Assembly (NCBI GenBank): GCA_947487595.1
Contig: CANKXJ010000001.1
Coordinates: forward strand, 5,243 to 69,242
Direction: 5' to 3'
DNA length: 64,000 bases
Source: Actinomycetota bacterium
GTDB lineage: Bacteria > Actinomycetota > Actinomycetes > Nanopelagicales > Nanopelagicaceae
Shown: in pieces, positions 33,209 through 42,609 of the stretch
Position numbering within the stretch: position 1 is the stretch's first letter
Layout of the letters: every line of letters begins with the position of its first letter
Notes under the pieces: model-generated
Told to the model about the DNA's origin: nothing
Databases searched by the model: none
What the model saw: only the letters and a program-made list of their open reading frames with translations
Program-made: the position numbers and the translations under genes

Positions 33209-33580
33209 ATGAAGTCACCAGCACAGGTAGGTCGAGCTTGCTCTCGTGTGGGCTGCCGCTCAATTGCCACGATGACTCTGACTTATATTTATGCTGAATC
33301 AACTGCTGTAGTCGGACCACTTGCTACATATTCAGAACCACATGCATATGATCTATGTGTAATTCATGGTGAGCGTTTGAAAGTTCCACACGGATGGAAT
33401 GTTATTAAGCAAGAGCTAACAGGAAATGAGCCTGGTCCATCAGATGATGATTTAATGGCGATCGCAGATGCAGTGCGTGAAGTTGCAAAGCGAAGTGAAG
33501 AAACACCTGCAGTTGTAGGTGAGGATACTTCACACGCTTCAATTGGACGCCGAGGTCACCTACGGGCTGTTCCATCGTAA
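33209..33580 (+). CDS. DUF3499 family protein
   Basis: A 123-residue protein with a metal-ligand-like pattern, ACSRVGCRS near the start and AYDLCVIHGERLKVPHGW around residues 47-65, which identifies the actinobacterial DUF3499 family (M. tuberculosis Rv3258c). The conserved Cys and His suggest zinc binding, but no activity is known. It lies between DUF5719 and manB, as in other actinobacteria. A TAATGT hexamer gives it its own leaderless-type promoter. The C-terminal third is low in conservation and acidic to basic. Confidence 0.88.
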   Translation: MKSPAQVGRACSRVGCRSIATMTLTYIYAESTAVVGPLATYSEPHAYDLCVIHGERLKVPHGWNVIKQELTGNEPGPSDDDLMAIADAVREVAKRSEETPAVVGEDTSHASIGRRGHLRAVPS

Positions 33581-33590
33581 GGAATAATTA

Positions 33591-34952
33591 ATGTCGCAAG
33601 AGATTGCAAATATTTTTAAAGCATATGACATTCGTGGGCTCGTTGATTTAGAGATAACTCCAGACTTTACTTTTGCTACAGGCGTCGCATATGCCCGCTT
33701 TCTACAACAACAGCGCGAGCCGGGAACAGTTGTTATTGGTGAAGATATGCGGCTATCTTCAATTCCACTTGCAGATGCATTTTCTGCCGGAGTTACTTCT
33801 TTAGGAATGGATGTCATTCGTATTGGATTAGCCTCAACAGATATGTTGTATTTTGCTTCAGGCAAACTGGGCTTACCAGGTGCGATGTTTACCGCTAGCC
33901 ACAACCCTGCTGAATATAACGGAATCAAACTCTGTCTAAGCAGTGCAAGACCAATTGGTAAAGAGTCAGGTTTACTTACAATTGAAAACTTTGTTCGCAA
34001 AGGTTCAGCACTTGAACTTCGCTCAGTTGGGGTTGAAACTCAACGGGACATGCTTGAAGAGTATGTGGATCACCTTTTAAGCCTTGTAGATCTCACCACC
34101 ATTCGCCCGCTTAAAATCGTTGTAGATGCAGGAAATGGAATGGCTGGACACACAGCTCCAGCGATATTTGCGCGGCTAAACTGCGAAATAATCCCTATGT
34201 ACTTTGAACTAGATGGAACCTTCCCCAATCATGAGGCAAATCCAATAGATGAAAAGAACCTGCGAGATCTTCAAAAAGCAGTTATCAAACACGGTGCAGA
34301 TTTAGGTCTGGCTTTTGATGGTGATGCTGATCGTTGTTTTTTAGTTGATGAGAAAGCTCAAGCAGTTAATCCATCCGATTTAACATCTTTGATTGCAGAG
34401 CGCGAGCTCAAGAAAAACCCTGGAGCAACGATTATTTATAATTTAATCTCATCGCGGGCTGTGCTAGAAGTTATTGAAGAAAATGGTGGCGTTGGGCTTC
34501 GCTCTCGTGTTGGACATTCTTATATAAAGAAAATGATGGCTGAAAGTAAAGCGATTTTTGGTGGGGAGCATTCAGGCCATTTTTATTTTGATGATTTCTG
34601 GAGAGCAGATTCAGGCGCACTTGCAGCTCTGCATGCAATCGCGGCATTAGGAGAATCTAATAAATCTATGTCAGAGATTTTAAAGCCGTATCAGCGATAT
34701 TTCCTCAGTGGTGAAATCAATTCCAAAGTTACAGATACGCAGGCAGCAACTGCATTAGTTGAGGCCACGTATAGTTCTATGGCCGGGGTGACAACGGATC
34801 ATCTTGATGGACTCACAGTCAATGGCGATACGTGGTGGTTTAATCTTCGCCCCTCGAATACAGAGCCATTGCTTAGACTCAACGTTGAGGCCAAGGCGCC
34901 AGAGCGCATGCAAGAGCTACGTGATGAGGTTCTCTCCCTTATTCGTGGCTAG
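33591..34952 (+). CDS. manB: phosphomannomutase/phosphoglucomutase
   Basis: A 453-residue alpha-D-phosphohexomutase with its four domains. The phosphoserine loop is FTASHNPAEYNGIK, the Mg loop LAFDGDADRCF, the sugar-specificity loop GGEHSGHFYF and the phosphate-binding loop RPSNTEPLLRLN. It converts mannose-6-P to mannose-1-P and probably also glucose phosphates, feeding GDP-mannose and glycan synthesis with the upstream nucleotidyltransferase and glycosyltransferase. AAGGA precedes ATG 33591. It sits in the conserved whiB2-to-secA block; the usual isomerase partner manA between manB and ahcY is missing here. Confidence 0.93.
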   Translation: MSQEIANIFKAYDIRGLVDLEITPDFTFATGVAYARFLQQQREPGTVVIGEDMRLSSIPLADAFSAGVTSLGMDVIRIGLASTDMLYFASGKLGLPGAMFTASHNPAEYNGIKLCLSSARPIGKESGLLTIENFVRKGSALELRSVGVETQRDMLEEYVDHLLSLVDLTTIRPLKIVVDAGNGMAGHTAPAIFARLNCEIIPMYFELDGTFPNHEANPIDEKNLRDLQKAVIKHGADLGLAFDGDADRCFLVDEKAQAVNPSDLTSLIAERELKKNPGATIIYNLISSRAVLEVIEENGGVGLRSRVGHSYIKKMMAESKAIFGGEHSGHFYFDDFWRADSGALAALHAIAALGESNKSMSEILKPYQRYFLSGEINSKVTDTQAATALVEATYSSMAGVTTDHLDGLTVNGDTWWFNLRPSNTEPLLRLNVEAKAPERMQELRDEVLSLIRG

Positions 34953-35031
34953 GTGCGTGCCTTCATTACTCGCTTTAGGCGTGGGGGCAGTAACCTATGC
35001 TCCTGACCGCAGTCGATAAAAGGAGCTTTTC

Positions 35032-36318
35032 GTGAACGTACCAGTTACTTCTACTCTTCCAAAGCACGATATTGCAGATGCATCTCTTGCTACACAGGGA
35101 CGCATGCGCATTGAATGGGCAGAGCGCAATATGCCTGTTCTTGCTCAAATCCGTCAACGCTTTGAAAAGTCACAACCCTTTGCTGGTGTTCGCATCTCTG
35201 CGTGCATGCACGTAACAACTGAGACAGCTGTCTTAATGCGCGTTCTAAAAGCTGGCGGTGCTGATATCGCTCTATGTGCATCAAATCCACTTTCAACTCA
35301 AGATGACACTGCAGCTGCTTTGGTCCATGAGTATGGAATCTCAGTTTTTGCTCGCAACGCTGTTGACCGCGATGGTTACTACAAGCACATCAACGCATCC
35401 CTTGATATCGAACCACACCAAGTTTTCGATGATGGTTGCGACCTCGTCAACACTCTTCACACAACTCGCAAAGAATTAATTCCAAATATCGCTGGTGGTT
35501 GCGAAGAAACCACAACAGGAGTTATCCGTCTGAACCAGATGGCAAAAGATGGAGCACTTCAGTTCCCAATGATTGCTGTGAACGATACAGACACAAAGCA
35601 CATGTTTGATAACCGTTATGGAACAGGTCAATCAACTCTTGATGCAGTATTTCGTTCAACTAACTTCCTTCTAGCAGGACGCATCCTTGTTGTTGCTGGA
35701 TTCGGTTACTGCGGTAAGGGTGTTGCAGAACGCGCAAAGGGAATGGGCGCTGATGTCATCATTACTGAGATTGATCCAACTAAGGCGTTAGATGCGATGA
35801 TGCAAGGTTTCCGCGTTATGCCAATGGCAGATGCTGCAAAGGTTGGCGATGTTTTCATTACTGTTACTGGTAACCGTGATGTATTGCGCGATGAGCACTT
35901 TGCAGTAATGAAGGATGGCGCAATCATGGCTAACTCAGGCCACTTTGATATTGAAATCGACGTTGCTTGGCTAGAACAGCATTCAGTGAAGAAGAATGTA
36001 AAGATGCGCCACCAGACTGATGAGTATGTAATGGCTGATGGTCGCCGTTTACTTCTTCTTGCAGAAGGTCGCCTTGTAAACCTTGGCGCAGCAGAAGGTC
36101 ACCCAGCATCAGTTATGGATATGTCATTTTCTGATCAAGCATTAACTGCCGAATACCTTGTTAAAGAAGCTAAGAACTTGAAGCCTGGTGTTCACAACGT
36201 TCCTACATATATCGATAAGGAAGTTGCTAGCTTAAAGTTAAAGAGCATGGGCGGCCTCATTGACACACTTACTCCAGCACAAGATATGTACTTGAACTCT
36301 TGGGAGCACGGTAGCTAA
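35032..36318 (+). CDS. ahcY: adenosylhomocysteinase (archaeal/Thermotoga-type)
   Basis: A 428-residue NAD-dependent enzyme that splits S-adenosylhomocysteine into homocysteine and adenosine in the methyl cycle. Motifs are SACMHVTTETAVLM, NDTDTKHMFDNRYGTGQSTLDA, the NAD loop VAGFGYCGKGVAERA and NSGHFDIEIDV. It has ASNPLSTQDDTAAAL where most bacterial and eukaryotic forms have CNIFSTQDHAAAA, lacks the roughly 40-residue insertion of long bacterial forms, and ends YLNSWEHGS rather than with the KPDHYRY tail. These features match the archaeal/Thermotoga subfamily. It has an AAGGAG ribosome binding site and leads into mtrA. Confidence 0.93.
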   Translation: MNVPVTSTLPKHDIADASLATQGRMRIEWAERNMPVLAQIRQRFEKSQPFAGVRISACMHVTTETAVLMRVLKAGGADIALCASNPLSTQDDTAAALVHEYGISVFARNAVDRDGYYKHINASLDIEPHQVFDDGCDLVNTLHTTRKELIPNIAGGCEETTTGVIRLNQMAKDGALQFPMIAVNDTDTKHMFDNRYGTGQSTLDAVFRSTNFLLAGRILVVAGFGYCGKGVAERAKGMGADVIITEIDPTKALDAMMQGFRVMPMADAAKVGDVFITVTGNRDVLRDEHFAVMKDGAIMANSGHFDIEIDVAWLEQHSVKKNVKMRHQTDEYVMADGRRLLLLAEGRLVNLGAAEGHPASVMDMSFSDQALTAEYLVKEAKNLKPGVHNVPTYIDKEVASLKLKSMGGLIDTLTPAQDMYLNSWEHGS

Positions 36319-37004
36319 TGACATTGGTTATGGTCGTCGATGACGACCAGGACCTTGCCGAAATGCTCGGCATTGTTTTAACCGGTGCAGGTATTGATGT
36401 AGACCTTGTAAGTCGCGGGGATGAAGTTCTCGATGTATTTCGTAACAATCCACCAGACTTAGTTCTGTTGGATGTTATGTTGCCTGGACTCGATGGCATT
36501 GAAGTCTGTAGATTACTTCGAGCAGAATCAATGGTTCCAATCATTATGTTAACCGCAAAAGGTGATTCGCATGATGTTGTGCGTGGGCTTGAAGCTGGGG
36601 CAGATGATTACATGGTTAAACCTTTTAGACATCCATCAGAGTTGATTGCCCGTATTCGCACACGCTTGCGCCGAACAAATGTTGATGTCGCTGGATTATT
36701 AACTATTGGCGACTTAGCCATAGATGTTCAAGCACATCAAGTTTTGCGCGCAGGTAAGCAGATTTTATTGACTCGCTTGGAGTTTGATTTATTAGTAGCA
36801 CTGGCTAAAGAGCCTGGCCGTGTATTTACGCGTGATGCGTTGCTCAGTGAAGTGTGGGGCTATCGCCATTCCACTGATACACGTCTGGTCAATGTCCACG
36901 TTCAACGTCTTCGCTCCAAGATCGAGCATGATTCAGAGCGACCTGAAATTGTGGTTACTGTGCGCGGAGTTGGTTACAAAGCTGGAGTGATGGGCGGTTC
37001 CTAA
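36318..37004 (+). CDS. mtrA: response regulator MtrA
   Basis: A 228-residue OmpR/PhoB-type regulator: receiver with acidic pocket DDDQD, phosphorylated Asp in LVLLDVMLPGLDG and the KPF lysine region (MVKPFRHPSELI), then a winged-helix DNA-binding domain ending VHVQRLRSKIEHD...VRGVGYKAG. By order (ahcY, mtrA, mtrB, comF, secA) it is the actinobacterial MtrA, which controls cell-wall metabolism, division and osmotic response. The ATG overlaps the ahcY stop codon (TAATG), so it is co-transcribed with ahcY. Confidence 0.93.
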   Translation: MTLVMVVDDDQDLAEMLGIVLTGAGIDVDLVSRGDEVLDVFRNNPPDLVLLDVMLPGLDGIEVCRLLRAESMVPIIMLTAKGDSHDVVRGLEAGADDYMVKPFRHPSELIARIRTRLRRTNVDVAGLLTIGDLAIDVQAHQVLRAGKQILLTRLEFDLLVALAKEPGRVFTRDALLSEVWGYRHSTDTRLVNVHVQRLRSKIEHDSERPEIVVTVRGVGYKAGVMGGS

Positions 37005-37007
37005 ACT

Positions 37008-38558
37008 ATGAACCGTATTTTCTTACGCCTTCGTAATTCACTTGCAACTAGAGTGATTATTTCAACTGTTTTGCTCTCCTTAGGCGTTGTTTACCTAACT
37101 GGTTCTGCGCTTAACTCTCAGTTAGCCACGGGTATTAGGAAAGTAAATCTGGAGTCATCACGTATTGAGGCACGTTCAACAATATTTTCAGCTGAATACC
37201 GTTTTCTATTAGCTGAAGGTGAAAAAGAAGCTGCTGTATTTAAGGTTATTAACGACATTATTAGCTCAGCAACTTCACTTACAACGAATGAAAATGCCAG
37301 AGAAGTTGTCTTCATGCGAAGCCCTGGTAACAATCGCATTCAAAACTATGAAATTACCTCTAACCAAGTTGATCCAGCATCAATTCCTGAGAATTTAAGT
37401 AAGCGTGTACGCAAAAGTGCTGATTTAGTCTCTTCCAATGTCACTCTCCAATACGCAGGTGGCTTAAGAATCCCTGGTCTGGCTTTTGGTCAAAAAGTTC
37501 AGATACCTGGGGCCGGTCAGTATGAAATGTATATGATTTTTTCTCTTGCTAATCAAAACGCAACCCTAGAATTGATTCAACGTCTCTTAGCTTTGACAGG
37601 CTCATTCTTAGTTCTGCTAATTGCATTAATTGTTTGGCTTGTAGTTCGCCAAGTTGTTCGACCTGTTCGTGAGGCGGCAGCGATTGCAACCCAGTTTACA
37701 TCTGGAGACTTTCGCCAACGGATGAAAGTAGTGTCGCAAGATGAAATTGCCACTTTAGGAACTGCCTTTAATGAGATGGCCGAGTCCTTAGAGAAACAAA
37801 TTGCACGCCTAGAAAATCTCTCGAGAGTGCAGCAACGATTTGTTTCAGATGTTTCCCATGAACTTAGAACACCACTAACCACGCTACGAATGGCCTCTGA
37901 GGTCATTAACGCCTCCCGTGATGGTTTTGATCCAGTCGTATCAAGAAGTACTGAACTTTTAGTGGCTCAATTAGATCGTTTTGAAAGACTACTTGAGGAT
38001 TTACTTGAAGTCAGTCGATTTGATGCTGAAGTTGCTGTTATTGAAGCCGTTGACTTTGACATTGTCTTGTTGGTTAATCGATGTGCGCAGGACTTGGGGC
38101 TAGTGGCCCGAGAGAGGTCTACAGATCTTCGCATTTATTGCATTGCCGAGAGTATTAATGTGCAAGCAGATATTCGAAGAGTTGAGCGCATCTTGCGTAA
38201 TTTATTCTCAAACGCCATCGATCACGCTGAAGAAAAGCCAGTTGCAATCACAATCGTGGCAAGTGAACATGATGTGGCAGTTGGTGTGAGAGATTATGGA
38301 ATTGGTTTGGATGAAAACGCCCTTACCCGAGTATTTGATCGTTTTTGGCGCGCTGACCCTTCACGAGCAAGAATTCGTGGGGGTACTGGTTTAGGACTTT
38401 CAATTGCCCTAGAAGATGCTCGTTTGCACAATGGAGAGCTTGAAGCGTGGGGAAGACCTGGCAAAGGAGCACATTTTGTTTTAACGCTGCCACGTCAAAC
38501 TCGACAAGGCGTTGAATCACGCTTAATTAAATTAATACCAGATGATGTACATGCCTAG
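37008..38558 (+). CDS. mtrB: sensor histidine kinase MtrB
   Basis: A 516-residue membrane kinase: first transmembrane helix about residues 14-33, extracytoplasmic domain about 34-190, second helix about 193-215, HAMP (VVRPVREAAAIATQFTSGDF), HisKA with SDVSHELRTPLTTL and HATPase with NLFSNAIDHAE (N box), RDYGIGL and GGTGLGLSIA. It is the partner of MtrA, 3 bases upstream. The lipoprotein gene lpqB, which normally follows mtrB and modulates it, is absent; comF comes next. Confidence 0.93.
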   Translation: MNRIFLRLRNSLATRVIISTVLLSLGVVYLTGSALNSQLATGIRKVNLESSRIEARSTIFSAEYRFLLAEGEKEAAVFKVINDIISSATSLTTNENAREVVFMRSPGNNRIQNYEITSNQVDPASIPENLSKRVRKSADLVSSNVTLQYAGGLRIPGLAFGQKVQIPGAGQYEMYMIFSLANQNATLELIQRLLALTGSFLVLLIALIVWLVVRQVVRPVREAAAIATQFTSGDFRQRMKVVSQDEIATLGTAFNEMAESLEKQIARLENLSRVQQRFVSDVSHELRTPLTTLRMASEVINASRDGFDPVVSRSTELLVAQLDRFERLLEDLLEVSRFDAEVAVIEAVDFDIVLLVNRCAQDLGLVARERSTDLRIYCIAESINVQADIRRVERILRNLFSNAIDHAEEKPVAITIVASEHDVAVGVRDYGIGLDENALTRVFDRFWRADPSRARIRGGTGLGLSIALEDARLHNGELEAWGRPGKGAHFVLTLPRQTRQGVESRLIKLIPDDVHA

Positions 38559-38594
38559 TTTCCACAAGTAAGTTTCTCTCAATTCTTTTCACGA

Positions 38595-38600
38595 TAACTT
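38595..38600 (+). promoter_or_regulatory. candidate leaderless -10 for comF
   Basis: TAACTT is 6 bases before ATG 38607. Confidence 0.6.
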
Positions 38601-38606
38601 GGCAAT

Positions 38607-39242
38607 ATGCAGGTTATTTCAGAGCTAAGCCAGTTGCTCTTTCCCACTCGTTGTTATGGCTGTAATGCAATTGGAATATCCATTTGCTCAAATTGCCGAC
38701 GAGAATGGCATCCACATTACTATCTCACCCATATTCAAGGGTTACGAGTTAATTCAGCAGTTCTCTATTCTGCAACTGCAAGCAAAATAATCTTGGCAGC
38801 CAAAGAGCGTGGTTTGAAAGGAGCTGATGAATTAATTATTGAGGCCATAATTCACGTTCTTAGTAGAGCTAATTTTGATAAATATAATGTGCGGCTTGTG
38901 CCGATTCCTTCTTCGGTAGTAAATGAACGAAGACGAGGTAGAAGTTTTATTCCCAATATTTGCAATGAAATATCTGTGAGAACATCTATACCCGTAATTC
39001 CAGCATTAACGATTATTCGTAAGGTCAAAGATCAGAGCACTCTTAGCGCAAAGGCAAGGGCTAACAACATGCGCGGAGCTTTTGGAATAGCTGAGAACAT
39101 TTATCCTCGGGGTGAGTTAATTCTCATTGATGATGTAGTCACTACAGGAGCCACCGTCTCTGAGGCTGCCAGAGCCCTGAACTCACATGGATTTACGGTC
39201 TTGGGCTCGGTTACCGCTTGCGTGGCCCAACCTCTACGATAG
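38607..39242 (+). CDS. ComF family phosphoribosyltransferase-like protein
   Basis: A 211-residue ComF family protein with an N-terminal zinc-finger-like CYGCNAIGISICSNC pair and a C-terminal PRPP-binding motif LILIDDVVTTGATVSEAARAL. ComF helps DNA uptake in competent bacteria, but in actinobacteria without known competence the role is unclear; some members act in salvage. It has its own leaderless-type promoter. In most actinobacteria a hpf gene lies between comF and secA; here secA follows after about 50 bases. Confidence 0.88.
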   Translation: MQVISELSQLLFPTRCYGCNAIGISICSNCRREWHPHYYLTHIQGLRVNSAVLYSATASKIILAAKERGLKGADELIIEAIIHVLSRANFDKYNVRLVPIPSSVVNERRRGRSFIPNICNEISVRTSIPVIPALTIIRKVKDQSTLSAKARANNMRGAFGIAENIYPRGELILIDDVVTTGATVSEAARALNSHGFTVLGSVTACVAQPLR

Positions 39243-39293
39243 GGGCTGGGAAATTGGAGTACATCAGTTCGTGAGCTTTGAAAGGTTGCATTG

Positions 39294-41966
39294 ATGCCAG
39301 CGTTTTTTGACAAGCTTATGCGTGCAGGCGAGGGCCGCATCCTTCGGGAGCTGAGCAAGATTTCTGCGCTCGTTAATGCACATGAATCTGGAATTGTTGC
39401 AATGACTGATTCTGAGCTTCGAGCACAAACCGAACTCTTTAAAGAGCGTTTTTCTAAAGGCGAGTCATTAGATGATTTAATGCCTGAGGCATTTGCTGTT
39501 GTGCGTGAAGCTGCAAAGCGCACTCTGGGCCAGCGCCATTACGACGTTCAGATTATGGGTGGAGCCGCACTTCATAAAGGCAATATCGCAGAAATGCGAA
39601 CAGGAGAAGGAAAGACTTTAGTTGCAACTTTGCCTTCATATTTAAATGCATTAGCTGGCCGCGGAGTTCACGTTGTCACAACAAATGATTATTTAGCAGA
39701 GCGCGATAGCGAATGGATGGGACGTATTCACCGCTTCTTAGGATTAAAGGTTGGCGTGATTTTGGCCAATATGACTCCAGTAGAGCGACGTGAGGCATAC
39801 CTAGCTGACATTACATATGGCACAAATAATGAATTTGGTTTTGATTACTTGCGCGACAACATGGCATGGACACTTGAAGAGTGTGTTCAACGCGATCACT
39901 TCTTTGCCGTAGTAGATGAAGTTGACTCTATTTTAATTGACGAGGCACGTACTCCATTAATCATTAGTGGACCTGCTGATAAAGCTACGAAGTGGTATGT
40001 GGAGTTTGCAAATCTTGTAGGTAAATTACAGCGCGAGGTTCACTATGAAATTGATGAAAAGAAGCGCACGATTGGAATTCTTGAAGATGGCGTAACAAAG
40101 GTTGAAGAGCTTCTACAAATCGGTAACCTTTACGAGGCTGCCAATACGCCAATGATTGGTTACCTCAATAACGCTGTGCGGGCAAAAGAGCTCTTTAAGC
40201 GTGATAAAGATTATGTAGTGATGAATGGCGAACTACTCATCGTTGATGAGCACACCGGTCGCATGCTGGCCGGACGTCGCTATAGCGAGGGATTGCACCA
40301 AGCGTTAGAGGCAAAAGAGCGCATTGAAATTAAGGATGAAAACCAAACTCTTGCAACTATTACATTGCAGAACTATTTCCGCCTTTACGAGAAGCTCTCA
40401 GGTATGACTGGTACGGCCATGACAGAGGCTTCAGAATTCCACCAGATTTACAAGCTAGGTGTTGTTCCAATTCCAACAAATCGCAGCATGATCCGTCTTG
40501 ATCAGCCTGATCTTGTATATAAGTCCGAGGCTGGCAAATTCATCGCAGTTACGGCCGACATTGCTGAAAAATACCGCAAGGGTCAACCAGTTCTAGTTGG
40601 AACAGTCAGCGTTGAAAAGTCAGAGGAACTTTCTAGTTTTCTTCGCAAAGCTGGAGTTCCCCATGAAGTTCTAAACGCGAAGCATCACGAGCGCGAAGCG
40701 GCAATTATCGCTCGCGCAGGTGTTAAAGGCGCAGTAACTGTTGCAACAAATATGGCTGGTCGCGGTACTGACATCATGCTGGGTGGAAACCCTGAGTTCA
40801 TGGCAGATTTTGAATTACAGCGCAGAGGTCTTTCTCCAGTTGATGATGCAGAGCAGTATGAAAAAGCGTGGCCAGAGGAAATCACTCGCCAAAAGGCAGC
40901 GGTTGCACTTGGCCATGAAGAAGTAATTGCCCTCGGTGGTCTCTATGTTTTAGGAACCGAGCGACATGAATCTCGGCGCATTGATAATCAGTTGCGTGGT
41001 CGTTCTGGCCGCCAAGGTGATCCTGGTGAATCAAGATTCTATCTCTCACTTCAAGATGAACTTATGCGTCGATTTAACTCAGGAATGGTTGAGCGCTTTT
41101 TAACAGCTGCTGGCATTCCCGAAGATGCCCCTATTGAATCCAAAATGGTGAGTAACGCTATTCGTTCAGCACAAACCCAGGTTGAATCACAGAACTTTGA
41201 AATGCGTAAGAATGTTTTGAAGTATGACGATGTAATGAATCGCCAGCGCCAAGTTGTTTATGGTGAGCGTCGAATGGTCCTAGAGGGTGCTGATATCAAG
41301 GATCAGGTAGCCACTTTTGTAAGTGACACGCTAACTGCCTACGTAAGCATGGCCACCTCCCAAGGTTATTCAGAGGATTGGGATTTAGATACTTTATGGA
41401 ATGCACTTAAGACCATTTATCCAATCTCATTTACTATCGATGAGCTTGTTGCTCGTGTTGGTTCACGAGCAGGACTTGATGAAGAGTTCTTAACGGTTGC
41501 AGTTATTGAAGATTGCAAAGCGGCTTATGCAAAGCGCGAAGAGTCACTTGGATCAGAGGCTATGCGCGAATTAGAGCGCAAGGTTTTGCTCTCTGTTCTT
41601 GATCGCAAGTGGCGCGAGCATCTATATGAGATGGATTATTTGCAAGAGGGAATTGGCCTTCGCGCCATGGCCCAGCGTGATCCACTCGTTGAATATCAAC
41701 GCGAAGGCTTTGATTTGTTCTCAGCGATGATGGATGCAATCAAGGAAGAGATTGCAGGATTCCTATTCAATATCGAGGTAACTGTTGAGGCCGCGAGCAA
41801 AGAAGTGAGTGGCGCAGGTCTTGAAGCTAAGCCATTGTCCTCTAGCGGTCTTCAATACACAGCCGCAGATGAATCTGGAGTGAAAACTACTGGAGATGTT
41901 TCTCGTAATGCGCAATGCCCATGTGGTTCAGGTAAGAAATACAAGCGTTGCCATGGTGCTGCTTAA
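39294..41966 (+). CDS. secA: preprotein translocase ATPase SecA
   Basis: An 890-residue SecA motor that drives unfolded preproteins through SecYEG. Walker A MRTGEGKTLVATL, DEVDSILIDEARTPLI as Walker B, GRGTDIMLGG and QLRGRSGRQGDPGES are all visible. The C-terminus carries the zinc SEC-C motif CPCGSGKKYKRCHG, a SecB/ribosome-contact element. GAAAGG upstream of ATG 39294 is the ribosome binding site; TTG 39291 just before is less likely. The gene ends convergently, overlapping the Rv3235-like gene by 4 bases. Confidence 0.97.
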   Translation: MPAFFDKLMRAGEGRILRELSKISALVNAHESGIVAMTDSELRAQTELFKERFSKGESLDDLMPEAFAVVREAAKRTLGQRHYDVQIMGGAALHKGNIAEMRTGEGKTLVATLPSYLNALAGRGVHVVTTNDYLAERDSEWMGRIHRFLGLKVGVILANMTPVERREAYLADITYGTNNEFGFDYLRDNMAWTLEECVQRDHFFAVVDEVDSILIDEARTPLIISGPADKATKWYVEFANLVGKLQREVHYEIDEKKRTIGILEDGVTKVEELLQIGNLYEAANTPMIGYLNNAVRAKELFKRDKDYVVMNGELLIVDEHTGRMLAGRRYSEGLHQALEAKERIEIKDENQTLATITLQNYFRLYEKLSGMTGTAMTEASEFHQIYKLGVVPIPTNRSMIRLDQPDLVYKSEAGKFIAVTADIAEKYRKGQPVLVGTVSVEKSEELSSFLRKAGVPHEVLNAKHHEREAAIIARAGVKGAVTVATNMAGRGTDIMLGGNPEFMADFELQRRGLSPVDDAEQYEKAWPEEITRQKAAVALGHEEVIALGGLYVLGTERHESRRIDNQLRGRSGRQGDPGESRFYLSLQDELMRRFNSGMVERFLTAAGIPEDAPIESKMVSNAIRSAQTQVESQNFEMRKNVLKYDDVMNRQRQVVYGERRMVLEGADIKDQVATFVSDTLTAYVSMATSQGYSEDWDLDTLWNALKTIYPISFTIDELVARVGSRAGLDEEFLTVAVIEDCKAAYAKREESLGSEAMRELERKVLLSVLDRKWREHLYEMDYLQEGIGLRAMAQRDPLVEYQREGFDLFSAMMDAIKEEIAGFLFNIEVTVEAASKEVSGAGLEAKPLSSSGLQYTAADESGVKTTGDVSRNAQCPCGSGKKYKRCHGAA

Positions 41967-42487
41967 AGCAAGGTAAGAGCAGTACACAACCAACGTTTAT
42001 CAATACCTTCAAATCGAACTAGCATCGAGCGCAATCGATTCTCATATCGAATAGTGATGGTTGCTTCACAAATTCCATCTAGTGGTTCCTGAATATGAAT
42101 CTTACGAACGTGCCCAATCTCCTTTTGTGAGCCTGATTGTCGAACTAAGTCAGAGAAGATTCTGTGGTGGCACAAAGATTCAACTTGCCTGGGTGAGCGT
42201 CGTCCTGCCCAAATCTCAACAATTGAGTGGACAAAGCGTTCGGTCCACACCTTAAGCTCAGGTAGATCGTGTGCAGATGTGGGTTCCGGAGCGAAATCTG
42301 GATCGAACTCATCATCAAATCGAGATGGCACTAGATAGAGCTTGCTGAGTGTGAGTGGTTGAGTCAGCGGCTGGGGCCTAAAGATTTCTAGTAGCGGATG
42401 TTGCCAGTCGATATCTGAAGAACTTGTTAGCTTTTCAATGCGAAAACTACTGATTAATATCTCTTCTGATACTGGGTTGGTTGTCAT
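41963..42487 (-). CDS. Rv3235-like family protein (DUF6459)
   Basis: A 174-residue protein whose C-terminal half (WTERFVHSIVEIWAGRRSPRQVE, then GHVRKIHIQEPLDGICEATITIRYENRLRSMLVRFEGIDKRWLCTALTLL) matches the actinobacterial Rv3235/DUF6459 family. The N-terminal part is low complexity and acidic. The family is found next to secA and pili-related genes and has no known function. Start ATG 42487 is chosen over a TTG at 42502. It is divergent from the SAF-domain gene across a 120-bp spacer. Confidence 0.85.
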   Translation of the reverse strand: MTTNPVSEEILISSFRIEKLTSSSDIDWQHPLLEIFRPQPLTQPLTLSKLYLVPSRFDDEFDPDFAPEPTSAHDLPELKVWTERFVHSIVEIWAGRRSPRQVESLCHHRIFSDLVRQSGSQKEIGHVRKIHIQEPLDGICEATITIRYENRLRSMLVRFEGIDKRWLCTALTLL

Positions 42488-42521
42488 GAGTGAAGGCTTC
42501 AACTATTTGCACCTCATGTGC

Positions 42522-42537
42522 TCAACCATTGGGTTGA
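42522..42537. promoter_or_regulatory. inverted repeat in the divergent Rv3235-like/SAF spacer
   Basis: TCAACC-ATTG-GGTTGA is a perfect 6-bp inverted repeat with a 4-base centre in the spacer between two divergent genes. It could be an operator for both; no other support is visible. Confidence 0.35.
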
Positions 42538-42609
42538 ATTCTTCTCATCACAAAGGATGAGTGTGGATAAAGTTGAGGCCAGTGTCAGTCAATGCACTTG
42601 GGTGCACTC

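Noticed and set aside
34953..35031. Possible SAH riboswitch in the ahcY leader
   Set aside because: The gap is only 79 bases and shows a simple promoter-like TATGCT plus AAGGAG; I see none of the conserved SAH-riboswitch blocks.
42522..42537. Rho-independent terminator from the TCAACC/GGTTGA repeat
   Set aside because: Both flanking genes point away from it and no T-run follows, so an operator is more sensible than a terminator.
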